Of a DNA stretch of 64,000 nucleotides, positions 1 to 9,201 are shown piece after piece. The stretch comes from Aquirufa rosea. Its GTDB lineage: Bacteria; Bacteroidota; Bacteroidia; Cytophagales; Spirosomataceae. Location of the stretch: assembly GCF_004118285.1 (NCBI RefSeq), contig NZ_SDHY01000005.1, forward strand, positions 186,001 through 250,000, read 5' to 3'. Each line of letters starts with the position of its first letter. The first letter of the stretch is position 1. The translations under genes were made by a program, and so were the position numbers. The notes beneath the pieces are model-generated. The model worked only from the letters and a program-made list of their open reading frames with translations, searched no databases and was not told the DNA's origin.

Positions 1-468
1 GCGGTAAGTGCCGCTAAATACATTGACAATATTGAAGTAGAGGGCAATAAGGTCATCTTAAATTTGAATCAGGAATATCCTAGCGATATCATCAGCTATT
101 TACCTGATTACTTCCGTGAATTTTACGCATTTAATAAGGCCCCATTCCCTGGTCCCTTTATTAGAAACAAAGCTGGGATGAGAGCCTTTGCCTTTTCGAG
201 CATTCCTATTGTTCGTCTAGATCAAAATTTTGATTTTAGTATAGGGCCTAATCCAGCGGTGGATAAAATCACCATTCGCTGGCAAAACATGTCGACTGGT
301 AACATAAAAATTTACGACATGAAAGGAAATGTCGTATATGAGGATAGTTATTTGGCAGTCTTTTTCAAGGATATTGATACCTCCAAACTGCCTGCTGCTA
401 ATTACTTTTTAAGTACAACAGGACTTGATGGCACGTCGATCACCAAGCGTCTAGCAATAGTCAAATAG
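1..468 (+). CDS. C-terminal part of a secreted protein with a T9SS type A sorting domain (5' end outside window)
   Basis: The reading frame is open from base 1, so the gene begins upstream; a TTG at 64 is not its true start. The last 75 or so residues (from FDFSIGPNPAVDKITI, through IYDMKGNVVY and LPAANYFLS, to the final KRLAIVK) match the type IX secretion C-terminal sorting domain. These domains direct Bacteroidota proteins across the outer membrane and are then removed or anchored. The visible part before it (SYLPDYF, FIRNKAGMRAFAFSSIPI) looks like the end of an enzymatic domain. I cannot name that domain from this fragment. Confidence 0.8.
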   Translation, partial: AVSAAKYIDNIEVEGNKVILNLNQEYPSDIISYLPDYFREFYAFNKAPFPGPFIRNKAGMRAFAFSSIPIVRLDQNFDFSIGPNPAVDKITIRWQNMSTGNIKIYDMKGNVVYEDSYLAVFFKDIDTSKLPAANYFLSTTGLDGTSITKRLAIVK

Positions 469-472
469 TCGT

Positions 473-883
473 TTATTGTATTTCATTTTCATCATCGATG
501 AAAAAGCAATAATCATGTCGCCGCATTCCTATTTTGGGGTAATATTCAATCGCCGCTGGAGCAGCCAGCAGTATTAACTTGGCTCTTGGGTACATGTTTT
601 TCACTTTCTTTAAAAGCAATTTACCAATTCCCTGATGTTGGTAGGCCTCATCAACTGCCAAATCGGCTAAATAAGTAGTATAGACGACATCAGTCATGCC
701 TCTGGCTAAGCCCACTAATTTCTCTCCTTCATAAGCACCAACATAAACATTAGCATTTTCCAGCATGGTTTGCATAGCTGCCACATCGTGTAAGGGTCTT
801 CGTTGACCCAAGGTTGATTTTTCTAAAATTTCTATAAATTCCTCAACTCGCAACGATGGATTTTCTTTCAGGGTAATGACCAT
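473..883 (-). CDS. GNAT family N-acetyltransferase
   Basis: This is a 136-residue protein of normal GNAT size. The acetyl-CoA binding motif A is clear in the middle (VDEAYQHQGIGKLLLKKV, with the Q-x-x-G-I-G pyrophosphate loop). It is preceded by the beta strands VGAYEGEKLVGLARG and VYTTYLADLAV. The family transfers acetyl from acetyl-CoA to an amine; the substrate cannot be read from sequence. The gene converges on the partial gene at the left edge, with only four bases between the stop codons, and diverges from the phosphoesterase gene. It is probably a single-gene transcription unit. Confidence 0.85.
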   Translation of the reverse strand: MVITLKENPSLRVEEFIEILEKSTLGQRRPLHDVAAMQTMLENANVYVGAYEGEKLVGLARGMTDVVYTTYLADLAVDEAYQHQGIGKLLLKKVKNMYPRAKLILLAAPAAIEYYPKIGMRRHDYCFFIDDENEIQ

Positions 884-1012
884 ATCATCAATATTTGTAG
901 CGCTAAGGAATAAATTTAAAGAAATTGGGCATTTTATTAAATTATTAAAAAACAGATTCAGGATTAATTTATTTAAAAATGCTCGTAAATTGTTTTTTCA
1001 AAACCTTCTACT

Positions 1013-3469
1013 ATGAAAATTCATTTCTCTAAAAGCCTGTGCCTCGGCATAGTATGTTCCTTTGTATTTAGCTTGGAAAGTATAGCACAAGGGACCATTA
1101 AATTACAACAAGATTTACAGAAAAAAAGAGTCCGTCTTCCCAATGGCTGGAAACTATCTCCTCATGGAAAATCTTTGCCCTTAGGTGATTTACCCTTAAA
1201 TCTAGCCGTTTCGGCCAATAAACAATGGATGGTGGCTACCAATAATGGCCAAAGTGTCCAAAGTTTACAATTAATCGATACTCAAACAAACGAAGTAGTT
1301 CATAGCTTAGAGGTCGCTAAATCATGGTACGGCCTAGCCATTTCTTCCGATAATAAGACCGTTTATGCTTCAGGAGGTAATGATAACAAAGTACTACGTT
1401 TTGAGATTTCCAATAGGCAGTTAGTTGCCAAAGGCTCTATTTCATTGACCGATAAAGCCAAGGATATTATTTCTCCGACTGGAATGGCTTTAGATGATGA
1501 GCGGGGGATTTTATATGTGGTTTCCAAGGACAACAATAAACTCTATTTGGTTGATGTTCGCCAAAATAAAGTCAATGACTCCTTTGCTTTACCTGCTGAA
1601 GGATTTACCTGCGTTTTAACACCCAATAGAGATAAATTATACATTTCCATATGGGGAGGGGCTAAAATCTTACCTTTCAACTGTACTACAAAGAGTTTTG
1701 ACCAAGCCATTCCTGTAGGAGATCACCCAAATGAGCTTTTGTTAACTAAAGACGGCAAAACCTTATTTGTGGCCAATGCCAACGATAATTCCGTTTCGGT
1801 AATCAATACTCAAACGAATAAGGTTATTGAAGTACTAAATGCGGCTTTATTTCCCAATGCTCTAGAAGGTTCTTCTACCAATGGTCTAGCTCTTTCGGAA
1901 GATGAAGAGCGTTTATACATTTCTAATGCCGACAATAATTGCCTAGCAGTTTTTGAAGTAGAAAACCCTGGAAAGTCTAAATCTCTGGGATTTGTTCCCG
2001 TGGGCTGGTATCCTACCGCCATCAAAGTAGTGGGAAAAACAGTGTATGTGGCCAATGGTAAAGGGTTTTCTTCTTTTGCCAACCCCAAAGGCCCTAATCC
2101 GCTGGCTAAGATTCAAAAGGTTACCTACCAACAAGCTGACAATGAAAAAAAGGCTAAGGTGGAGTACATTGGAGGTTTAATGAAAGGTACGCTTTCTTTA
2201 TTTCCTGAACCTACTTCATTAGAACTAGGCGTTTTATCTAAGGCAGTCTATACCAATACGCCTTATAACAAGCAAATTGAACTAGAGGCTAAAGGAGAAA
2301 AGGGGAATCCAATACCTACTAAGGTAGGCGGAAAGTCTCCCATCAAATATGTCTTTTATATCCTAAAAGAGAATCGTACTTATGATCAGGTTTTAGCGGA
2401 CGTAAAAGGCGGAAACGGCGATTTATCCTTGCTTTTATTTGGAGAAAAAGTAACTCCAAACCAACATAAATTAGTGAAGGATTTTGTCCTCTTAGACAAT
2501 TTTTATGTGGATGGAGAAGTAAGTTCAGATGGACACAATTGGTCCACCTCTGCCCACGCCACTGACTACTTAGAGAAAACTTGGCCAACGGGTTATGGTG
2601 GAAGAGGAGGCAAATATGATGGTGAAGGAAATAGAGCCATTGCCAATCCTAAAAACGGATTTATCTGGGACTATTGTAAAAGAGCTGGGGTTTCGTATCG
2701 TACCTATGGTGAATTCGCCGATGATTTTAAACCGAATATTCCTTCCATTGAAGGCCATTTTTGTCCTGATTTCCCTTCCTTCGACCAAAAAATCATGGAT
2801 ACTTTGCGCTTTAATCGTTGGAAAAAAGATTTCGATGCCTTGTTAGCTAAAAATCAAGTGCCTCAATTTAATTCTTTGAGATTCCCTAATGACCACACAG
2901 AGGGCCAAAGGATTGGGTCTTATTCTCCTACTGCTTTTGTAGCAGAAAATGACTATGCCATTGGCTTATTTGTGGAACATCTTTCTAAATCAAAAATCTG
3001 GAAAGAAACTGCCATTTTCATCGTAGAAGATGATGCCCAAAATGGATCTGACCACGTAGACGCGCACCGCACCACGGCTTATGTGGCTGGTGGTTTTGTA
3101 AAAAGAGGCTATGTAGACCATACCCCTTATTCTACTTCCTCCATGTTAAGAACCATGGAATTAATTCTTGGAATTCCTCCTATGAGCCAATACGATGCAG
3201 CGGCCACTCCTATGTACAAGTGTTTTAGCTCCAAAGCGGATCTAAGACCATTTACTCATATCCCGCCACAAGTGGATATTTTCGAGAAAAACACCGTAGA
3301 AAATGCAAGTTCACGATTAAGCGAAAAACTAGATTTCTCCAAAGAGGATGCGATTCCTGATTTGGTCTTAAATCAAATTATCTGGAAATCTGTCAAAGGT
3401 GAAAACTCTGAAATGCCCGCACCCCACAGAGCTGCTATTTTACATACGAATGAAGAAGATGAAGATTAA
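1013..3469 (+). CDS. Exported YncE-like beta-propeller/phosphoesterase (alkaline phosphatase superfamily) fusion protein
   Basis: This 818-residue protein starts with a signal peptide (MKIHFSKSLCLGIVCSFVF, cleavage probably near SIAQ). Residues about 50-370 form YVTN/YncE-type propeller repeats (LFVANANDNSVSVINTQTNKV, LYISNADNNCLAVFEVENPG). Residues about 440-760 are a phosphoesterase domain of the alkaline phosphatase/AcpA superfamily, with ILKENRTYDQVL at the start, DGHNWSTSA in the middle, and the metal-site stretch EDDAQNGSDHVDAHRT near the end. The family hydrolyses phosphate esters in the periplasm; the substrate is unknown. Its 3' end overlaps the TonB-dependent receptor gene, so the two are probably co-transcribed and may serve uptake of the same nutrient. 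Confidence 0.88.
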   Translation: MKIHFSKSLCLGIVCSFVFSLESIAQGTIKLQQDLQKKRVRLPNGWKLSPHGKSLPLGDLPLNLAVSANKQWMVATNNGQSVQSLQLIDTQTNEVVHSLEVAKSWYGLAISSDNKTVYASGGNDNKVLRFEISNRQLVAKGSISLTDKAKDIISPTGMALDDERGILYVVSKDNNKLYLVDVRQNKVNDSFALPAEGFTCVLTPNRDKLYISIWGGAKILPFNCTTKSFDQAIPVGDHPNELLLTKDGKTLFVANANDNSVSVINTQTNKVIEVLNAALFPNALEGSSTNGLALSEDEERLYISNADNNCLAVFEVENPGKSKSLGFVPVGWYPTAIKVVGKTVYVANGKGFSSFANPKGPNPLAKIQKVTYQQADNEKKAKVEYIGGLMKGTLSLFPEPTSLELGVLSKAVYTNTPYNKQIELEAKGEKGNPIPTKVGGKSPIKYVFYILKENRTYDQVLADVKGGNGDLSLLLFGEKVTPNQHKLVKDFVLLDNFYVDGEVSSDGHNWSTSAHATDYLEKTWPTGYGGRGGKYDGEGNRAIANPKNGFIWDYCKRAGVSYRTYGEFADDFKPNIPSIEGHFCPDFPSFDQKIMDTLRFNRWKKDFDALLAKNQVPQFNSLRFPNDHTEGQRIGSYSPTAFVAENDYAIGLFVEHLSKSKIWKETAIFIVEDDAQNGSDHVDAHRTTAYVAGGFVKRGYVDHTPYSTSSMLRTMELILGIPPMSQYDAAATPMYKCFSSKADLRPFTHIPPQVDIFEKNTVENASSRLSEKLDFSKEDAIPDLVLNQIIWKSVKGENSEMPAPHRAAILHTNEEDED

Positions 3470-5486
3470 GAGATTTAAAATAATCTCCTTTTTAATCACT
3501 ACTTCAATTTTTCCAGTGGTATCACTCAAGGCACAACTTGCTTTGAGTGATACTTTACAAAATATTGTAGTTAGTGCAAGCAGAAATAATCAAGTAGCAT
3601 TGAAAGTACCCTATTCCACTCAAGTTTGGACAGATTCTACCTTGAAGCAAAAAAAAGCAAGGAGTACTCCTGAATTGATGATGAACATGCCAGGTATTTT
3701 CCTCCAAAAAACGAATCATGGTGGAGGCTCATTATTTGTAAGAGGACTCACAGGGAACCAGACCTTGCTCATGCTTGACGGTATTCGATTTAATAATTCT
3801 ACCTTCCGATATGGACCCAATCAATACCTCAATACAATAGACCCTTACATGTTAGAAAAAGTGGAAAGCGTCATGGGGTCGGGTGCAGTCCAATACGGAT
3901 CTGATGCCCTAACTGGGGTAGTCCATCTGTATAGTCAAAAGCCACAATTTAGCCTGAATCCTACATGGCAAATAGGCCTACAAAAGCGCTGGGGGAGCAA
4001 TGACATGGAGAACACTTACCAAGGCAAGGTTCAATACAGTCAAAAAAATTGGGGACTTTTGGTGGCTGGTTCATCTAAAAAATTCGGAGATTTAATTCGC
4101 GGAAATCAATTGGGTGCACAAAGTCCTAGCGGCTATCAGGAATCCACTTCTCAATTAAAATTTAGACATCAAATAGGCCAAAATTTTGAATGGGAATTAG
4201 GTTATCAAGGTATTAACCAACAACATGTACCTGTCTATCATAAAATAGTACTGGAGAATTTTGCCATCCATGAGATGGAAAAACAACAGTACGAAAGGGT
4301 ACATTGGAGAGGAATAGCCAGCACTAACAAATCTTGGGCAAAAAAAATAACAGGTACTTGGGCATTCCAAACCAGCTTGGAAAATAGAAGAGCTCAGAAA
4401 AATGGTAGTTCGACTTTACGAATCGAGTCCGATCAAGTCAATACACAAAGTGCCAGCGTAGAAATATCCAGTCAATGGACTAAACATTGGTCTTCCACCT
4501 CTGGTTTTGAAATGTACAACGACTGGGTAGGCAGCTCGAGAACTGATATACAACAGAATACTCAAAAAATAACCGCATTAAGAGGCTTATACCCAGACCA
4601 ATCGAAGTATGCGCAGAGCTCCCTTTTTAGCTTGCATCATATTCAAATCCCCAACTATCAAATAGAACTTGGATTAAGATGGCATCAAGTAAAAGCCACT
4701 TTACCCGATACCACGCTAGGCTTAAGCATTGTTTCCAATCAAGCGCTAGTTTATACAGCTGGAATTAGCCGATTTATTTCTTCCAATTCTACGGTTTATA
4801 TTTCGAGTAGCTCTGGCTTTCGCTCGCCTAATTTAGATGATTTGGGAAGCCTAGGTATTGTAGATTTTCGATATGAAAAACCCGCATATCAGCTGAAACC
4901 TGAGTATTCATTGAATGTGGAACTAGGCTACAAATTTGAAAATGGACGATTCAGAGAGCAAATTAGCCTGTTTAGAACTAGCTTAAGCAATTTGATTACA
5001 CGAGTAAAAACCAGTGAAATTATTCAAGGATATCCCGTGTATGAAAAAAGAAATGTTGAAGAAAGTTACCTAACAGGAGGAGAATGGTCTGGGTTATACC
5101 GCATTAATACGCGAAGTGCCTTGCAAGGTCAGCTGTCTTATGTATTTGGACAAAATGTTACGCAAAATGAGCCTATGCGCCGTATTCCCCCATTACACGG
5201 GTCTGTGCAGTACTTTCTCCAAATAGGTAGATTTACTACTCAAATTGAACATGTTTTTGCCTTAAGTCAGGACCGATTGAGCGCAGGTGATAAATCGGAC
5301 AATCGAATGAACCCAAGCGGAACCGCAGGTTGGGGAGTGCTTAACGTACAAACTACCTATGCGCGAAAATATTGGCAGATTAGTCTACAACTTCAAAACT
5401 TGGGAGATGTGGACTACCGCATGCACGGCTCGGGAATCAATGGTGTTGGAAGAAGTATTTGGGGGCAATTTCAAATCAATCTTTAG
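3450..5486 (+). CDS. TonB-dependent outer-membrane receptor
   Basis: An upstream ATG at 3399 lies inside the preceding gene and would give an unlikely leader. ATG 3450 (or 3459) gives a good signal peptide (KIKRFKIISFLITTSIF ... KAQ) and overlaps the upstream stop by 20 (or 11) bases, so I chose 3450 (678 aa). The plug domain follows (IVVSASRN, MPGIFLQKTNHGGGSLFVRG, LMLDGIRFNN, VESVMGSGAVQYGSDALTGVV). The rest is a 22-strand beta-barrel of usual length, ending SIWGQFQINL. There is no SusC-type N-terminal carboxypeptidase-like domain and no SusD partner. This suggests small-ligand import (metal chelate, cofactor or phosphate compound) rather than glycan import. Translational overlap links it to the phosphoesterase. 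Confidence 0.9.
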   Translation: MKKMKIKRFKIISFLITTSIFPVVSLKAQLALSDTLQNIVVSASRNNQVALKVPYSTQVWTDSTLKQKKARSTPELMMNMPGIFLQKTNHGGGSLFVRGLTGNQTLLMLDGIRFNNSTFRYGPNQYLNTIDPYMLEKVESVMGSGAVQYGSDALTGVVHLYSQKPQFSLNPTWQIGLQKRWGSNDMENTYQGKVQYSQKNWGLLVAGSSKKFGDLIRGNQLGAQSPSGYQESTSQLKFRHQIGQNFEWELGYQGINQQHVPVYHKIVLENFAIHEMEKQQYERVHWRGIASTNKSWAKKITGTWAFQTSLENRRAQKNGSSTLRIESDQVNTQSASVEISSQWTKHWSSTSGFEMYNDWVGSSRTDIQQNTQKITALRGLYPDQSKYAQSSLFSLHHIQIPNYQIELGLRWHQVKATLPDTTLGLSIVSNQALVYTAGISRFISSNSTVYISSSSGFRSPNLDDLGSLGIVDFRYEKPAYQLKPEYSLNVELGYKFENGRFREQISLFRTSLSNLITRVKTSEIIQGYPVYEKRNVEESYLTGGEWSGLYRINTRSALQGQLSYVFGQNVTQNEPMRRIPPLHGSVQYFLQIGRFTTQIEHVFALSQDRLSAGDKSDNRMNPSGTAGWGVLNVQTTYARKYWQISLQLQNLGDVDYRMHGSGINGVGRSIWGQFQINL

Positions 5487-5492
5487 CAGGAA

Positions 5493-5542
5493 GAATTAAG
5501 AATGTAGATTAATTAATAGCAAAAATTCTACATTCTTAATTC
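5493..5542. terminator. Bidirectional hairpin terminator between convergent genes
   Basis: A 16-bp perfect inverted repeat (arms 5493-5508 and 5527-5542, loop 18) lies between the stops of the TonB-dependent receptor and the GH95 gene. The placement suits a two-way terminator. The arm sequence recurs in imperfect form near 58167-58199, so it may also be a dispersed repeat. Confidence 0.65.
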
Positions 5543-5550
5543 CACTTTTT

Positions 5551-7968
5551 CTACAATATTCTCAATTGCTTCCCTTTAGCAATGTTTATTTCTTGAGATT
5601 TACCATTAAAAATCAAAGTTGTCTTACCTCCTGGCACTCCTTTGATTTGTAGGCTCACTACACGACCGTTTTTCCAAGCCATATCAATTTCAAATCCTCC
5701 TCTGGCCTTTAGGCCCTTGACCTCCCCTTCTTTTTTCCATTCATCTGATACAGCAGGCAGAAGGTAAATTTTATTCATATCGGACTGAACCAACATTTCT
5801 GCAACGGCAGCAGCTCCACCAAAATTACCATCAATCTGGAAAGGGGGATGCGCATCAAATAAGTTTGGATAGGTTCCTCCTCCTCTTCTATATTCAATCT
5901 TAACCCCATCTGGCTCTACATATTTCAATAATTCACGGTACATTTTGTAGGCATGATTGCCATCTTTTAATCGGGCCCACAAGTTAATTCTCCAACCCTT
6001 AGACCAACCGGTTGTCTCATCTCCCTTTATTTCCAAGGTCTTTTTAGCAGCATCAGTCAATCTAGGAGTATTCTCCACAGTCAAATGTGTACCAGGGTAT
6101 AAACCAAATAAATGGCTCTGATGTCTATGAGTAGGTTCTACATCTTCCCAATCAAAATACCATTCTTGTAAATTCCCCTTTTTGCCCACTTGGTAAGGAT
6201 ATAATTTCTTCAGTGCATCTTGCAATTGCTGGCTGAATGCCGCATCCTTTTTTAAGATTTTATCTGCTTCAATTAAGTCGGCAAACAACTCCCTAATCAT
6301 AGCTAAGTCTGCTGATCCACCATAAGCTGTCTCTCCATGATATCCCGTTGGGGTGATAAACCTATTTTCTGGGGATGTAGATGGTGAGGTAATTAAATTC
6401 CCCTTGGAGTCTGGCACCAACATCGCCAAGCAAAATTCTGCAGCTCCCCTCATCAAAGGATAAGCCTTTTCCTTTAGGAATTTTTCATCCATGGTAAAGC
6501 TGTAATGCTCCCACAGGTGAGTAGCAGCCCAGGCGCCACCCATATACCAGTTGGCCCAACTAGGAGAACCATTGCCAAAATCCCCCACAGGATTGGTCAT
6601 TGCCCAAATATCAGAGTTATGATGAACAGTCCATCCTGGGGCATCATAGAATGTTTTTGCTGTAATCTTCCCCGTTTTCTCTAAGTTTTCAATAAAGCTC
6701 AAAAACGGAGCATGCATTTCAGATAAATTGGTGTTTTCTGCCAACCAATAGTTCTCTTCTGCATTAATGTTCATGGTATAATTACTACTCCAAGGTGGTT
6801 GAATGTGTGGATTCCAAAGACCTTGCAAATTAGCAGGAACACCTAAGGTACGTGAACTAGAAATCAATAAATATCGACCAAATTGAAAGTATAAAGTTTC
6901 CAAATAAGGGTCTTTCTCTCCTTTGGCATACCTTCTCAATCGATCGTCAGTAGGCAATTCGGGAGCTCTTTCTCCTCCTAATCGTAATGAAACTCGCTTA
7001 AAGAACTGCTGATAATCTTGAATGTGTCTAGCGCGCATCTCCACTACGGTTCGGCGACTGGCCAACTGTAATTGTTCTTGAGCGATGGCATCATCATTTA
7101 AACCTTGACTATTGGGATTTTTATCAAATCCATTGAAGCTGGTGGCCAAAGAAACCAAAATGGTTGCCTCTGTAGCATTGGCTAAACTAACCGTACTATC
7201 TGTTCTGCTAACTTGTCCATCTGTCGACTGCAACAATACATCAGCGGAAAAGCGGGTACCCTGATTTTCTTTAAAAATGATAGGATTGCCTTTTTTACGC
7301 ACATAATTAGGCTCAGCCCTAACGGGAGCCACCCCTTGAAAATGCAAATGATTGATAGTGGATTTAGATTTATACTTCAATTGGGAACCAAATCGTACAT
7401 TAAAATTCAATCCTTTGGGTTGAGAACTTTTCAGATGAATCACCAAGATTTTGTCAGGATGGGAAACAAAATACTCCCTCGAAATAGTTTGGTCTCCCGC
7501 ATCATATTTCACGGAAGCAATGGCCTTATCTAAATCCAATTCACGGTAATAATTTTTAACTGGTCCCGACTTGAAATCGATGTATAAATCTCCAAGTGGA
7601 GCATAAGACTCCGAGAATTTACCTTGAAGTTTACGTACCAAAGAATCGGCCAATTTATAATTTTCATTTTTTAGCGCTTCTCTAACAGCTGGTAAATGTT
7701 TGTAAGCTTGTGGATTCATGTATGGATCCATCGGCTCACCAGACCAAAGTGTGATATCATTCAAATGAATTTTGTCAGTCTCGGTTCCCCCATAAACAGT
7801 AGCACCCACACGACCATTTCCTAATACCAAAGCTTCTTCAAAGTATTGAGCTGGTTTATTATACCAAAGTTTCAGTTTTTCATACGTAGGCTTTTTGGCA
7901 GGTTCAGAGGCAATTGGATTAAATTGTACGCCTAAGAATAATATGGCAACTAAACTAAATTTTTTCAT
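5551..7968 (-). CDS. Glycoside hydrolase family 95 (alpha-L-fucosidase/galactosidase-type)
   Basis: This 805-residue protein has an N-terminal signal peptide (MKKFSLVAILFLGVQFNPIA). The GH95 N-terminal domain starts at LKLWYNKPAQYFEEALVLGNG and includes LNDITLWSGEP. The (alpha/alpha)6 barrel carries the family signatures NLQGLWNPHIQPPWSSNYTMN, NINAEENYW, TSPSTSPEN, HRHQSHLFGLYPG and HPPFQIDGNFGG. These include the Asn, Glu and Asp positions used in the inverting mechanism. The family removes terminal alpha-1,2-L-fucose or L-galactose from glycans in the periplasm or outside. It lies 8 bases downstream of a Tat-exported TIM-barrel gene, forming a two-gene operon. No SusCD pair is nearby, so this is not a full polysaccharide utilisation locus. 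Specificity is inferred from the family only. Confidence 0.93.
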   Translation of the reverse strand: MKKFSLVAILFLGVQFNPIASEPAKKPTYEKLKLWYNKPAQYFEEALVLGNGRVGATVYGGTETDKIHLNDITLWSGEPMDPYMNPQAYKHLPAVREALKNENYKLADSLVRKLQGKFSESYAPLGDLYIDFKSGPVKNYYRELDLDKAIASVKYDAGDQTISREYFVSHPDKILVIHLKSSQPKGLNFNVRFGSQLKYKSKSTINHLHFQGVAPVRAEPNYVRKKGNPIIFKENQGTRFSADVLLQSTDGQVSRTDSTVSLANATEATILVSLATSFNGFDKNPNSQGLNDDAIAQEQLQLASRRTVVEMRARHIQDYQQFFKRVSLRLGGERAPELPTDDRLRRYAKGEKDPYLETLYFQFGRYLLISSSRTLGVPANLQGLWNPHIQPPWSSNYTMNINAEENYWLAENTNLSEMHAPFLSFIENLEKTGKITAKTFYDAPGWTVHHNSDIWAMTNPVGDFGNGSPSWANWYMGGAWAATHLWEHYSFTMDEKFLKEKAYPLMRGAAEFCLAMLVPDSKGNLITSPSTSPENRFITPTGYHGETAYGGSADLAMIRELFADLIEADKILKKDAAFSQQLQDALKKLYPYQVGKKGNLQEWYFDWEDVEPTHRHQSHLFGLYPGTHLTVENTPRLTDAAKKTLEIKGDETTGWSKGWRINLWARLKDGNHAYKMYRELLKYVEPDGVKIEYRRGGGTYPNLFDAHPPFQIDGNFGGAAAVAEMLVQSDMNKIYLLPAVSDEWKKEGEVKGLKARGGFEIDMAWKNGRVVSLQIKGVPGGKTTLIFNGKSQEINIAKGKQLRIL

Positions 7969-7976
7969 GGATGGGA

Positions 7977-8927
7977 TTATACTTTATATTGGGCATTTAC
8001 TCGTTGAACCACTGCTTTCATCTTTTCTAAACCTGTCTTGGCTACTACCAGCGGATCTTGGGCATAAAGTTGTTTATTGAACAACTCCAATGAAAGTACC
8101 ACGGGCTGTGCACTAGGTTTTAGGGCATGAACTATTTTATCAATGGGAGCTTCCCCATCCCCAGCATAAATCCTGTCGGCATCTTTGATTTGATCCGGTT
8201 TAATACTAGTTACATAGTCATTGATATGAAAAACCTCAATGGAGTTTTCCCCTACTAAATGCAGGCTTTCATGACTCGAACCCCCTTTATATATATGAAA
8301 AACATCCAATAAAAGTTTGGCTTTAGGATGTCCACTTTCTGCTGCCACAAACAGTACATCGGCTACCCGATGTAAATTTTTGGAGTGCCCCCACATCTCT
8401 AGCTGAGGTATTACCCCCATTTGATCTCCCAGTTCCAATATGGTTCTGTATCGTTCAGCCGCCGCTTTTAGGTTTAAACCTGGCTCGGCTGTGGCGCCCA
8501 TCGGAGGGGCAGCGGTACGTTTACAACCTAACTCCGCTAACATTCCCATTTCTCTTTTAAGCTGTTCGATTCCTTTATTTCTAACAGATGAATCATCTAC
8601 GATCCATTGCGCAAAGCCTATAGCATTTTCAATTGTAAGCCCCAAATCGGAGATTTTCTTTTTGGCCTCTTGGATACTTCCCCCAGAAGCTAAATATTTT
8701 TCGAGGGTGGGAACCCAAATCTCCACTGAGCGAAATCCTGCTTGAGAAGCTACTTCTAACTCTTTAATAAAACCCAAATTCTGCCCCATGATGGTGCTTA
8801 GGTTCAAACTCAATCGGAAAGTATTTTTGGATGGTTTGTTCATTTGGGCTTGTGCCATTTCTGGAACCAGGGCCATTCCAGCAGTTGCTCCGGAGGCCTT
8901 TAATAAATCCCTTCGACTCATTTTCAT
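7977..8927 (-). CDS. Tat-exported sugar phosphate isomerase/epimerase-like TIM-barrel protein
   Basis: This 316-residue protein begins with a twin-arginine signal (MSRRDLLKASGATAGMALVPEMAQA), so it should be exported folded. The remainder is an AP-endonuclease-2/xylose-isomerase-like TIM barrel (ASQAGFRSVEIWVPTLEKYL, IPQLEMWGHSKNL, LLLDVFHIYKGG, VFHINDYV, DRIYAGDGEAPIDKIV). The Glu, Asp and His residues placed as in metal-dependent isomerases and epimerases are visible. The reaction is not predictable. It is the first gene of the operon with the GH95 enzyme, so it may act on a product of glycan breakdown. A 35-bp palindrome lies about 65 bases upstream. Confidence 0.85.
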   Translation of the reverse strand: MKMSRRDLLKASGATAGMALVPEMAQAQMNKPSKNTFRLSLNLSTIMGQNLGFIKELEVASQAGFRSVEIWVPTLEKYLASGGSIQEAKKKISDLGLTIENAIGFAQWIVDDSSVRNKGIEQLKREMGMLAELGCKRTAAPPMGATAEPGLNLKAAAERYRTILELGDQMGVIPQLEMWGHSKNLHRVADVLFVAAESGHPKAKLLLDVFHIYKGGSSHESLHLVGENSIEVFHINDYVTSIKPDQIKDADRIYAGDGEAPIDKIVHALKPSAQPVVLSLELFNKQLYAQDPLVVAKTGLEKMKAVVQRVNAQYKV

Positions 8928-8991
8928 AGTAAAAGCTAGTTTAAATCAGTTTACTTGTTATCCATTGCAGTCAAAATTCGCAATTTTCGGG

Positions 8992-9026
8992 TAGATTTGT
9001 CAACTTTTGAAAAGTTGACAAATCTA
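8992..9026. promoter_or_regulatory. 35-bp near-perfect palindrome upstream of the TIM-barrel/GH95 operon
   Basis: Two 17-base arms (8992-9008 and 9010-9026) are exact reverse complements around one central G. Neither strand has a T-run after it, so it does not look like an intrinsic terminator. It sits 65-99 bases upstream of the ATG at 8927, where an operator for the GH95 operon would be expected. No regulator gene is adjacent. Confidence 0.5.
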
Positions 9027-9056
9027 AGCAAAATCTATCTTACAACCACATAAAAA

Positions 9057-9084
9057 AAAGACCCCAACTTTCGTCAGGGTCTTT
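9057..9084 (-). terminator. Rho-independent terminator, leftward; probably the original tRNA-Phe terminator
   Basis: The stem AAAGACCC (9057-9064) pairs with GGGTCTTT (9077-9084) over a 12-base loop. On the minus strand the hairpin is followed by a T-run (complement of the A-run at 9052-9059). It lies just beyond the left 22-bp repeat, where the tRNA-Phe terminator would have been before the element inserted. Confidence 0.7.
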
Positions 9085-9089
9085 CTAAT

Positions 9090-9111
9090 CATTGAAGTGG
9101 TAGAGCCCGGA
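9090..9111. repeat. Left attachment site (22-bp direct repeat, displaced tRNA-Phe 3' end)
   Basis: These 22 bases are identical to 15231-15252, which cover the last 14 bases of tRNA-Phe and 8 bases beyond. After the repeat the similarity to the tRNA stops at once. This is the pattern left by site-specific integration into a tRNA 3' end. Confidence 0.85.
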
Positions 9112-9201
9112 ACCATACCTCATCTACATTTTCACTAAAATTGCATTGATTATCAAATAGTTATATCGAATCAATCCAATTTCATATTTTTAATTCATGG
9201 A

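Noticed and set aside
1810-2846. Several short frames opposite or inside the phosphoesterase gene
   Set aside because: They lie fully inside a strong coding gene, have no family features and lack start signals.
8992-9026. Rho-independent terminator
   Set aside because: No T-run follows on either strand and it is upstream of a gene start, so an operator is more likely.
9091-9114. A second tRNA gene (its sequence matches the end of tRNA-Phe)
   Set aside because: Only the last 14 bases of the tRNA plus flank are present; the rest of the cloverleaf is missing. It is the att duplicate.
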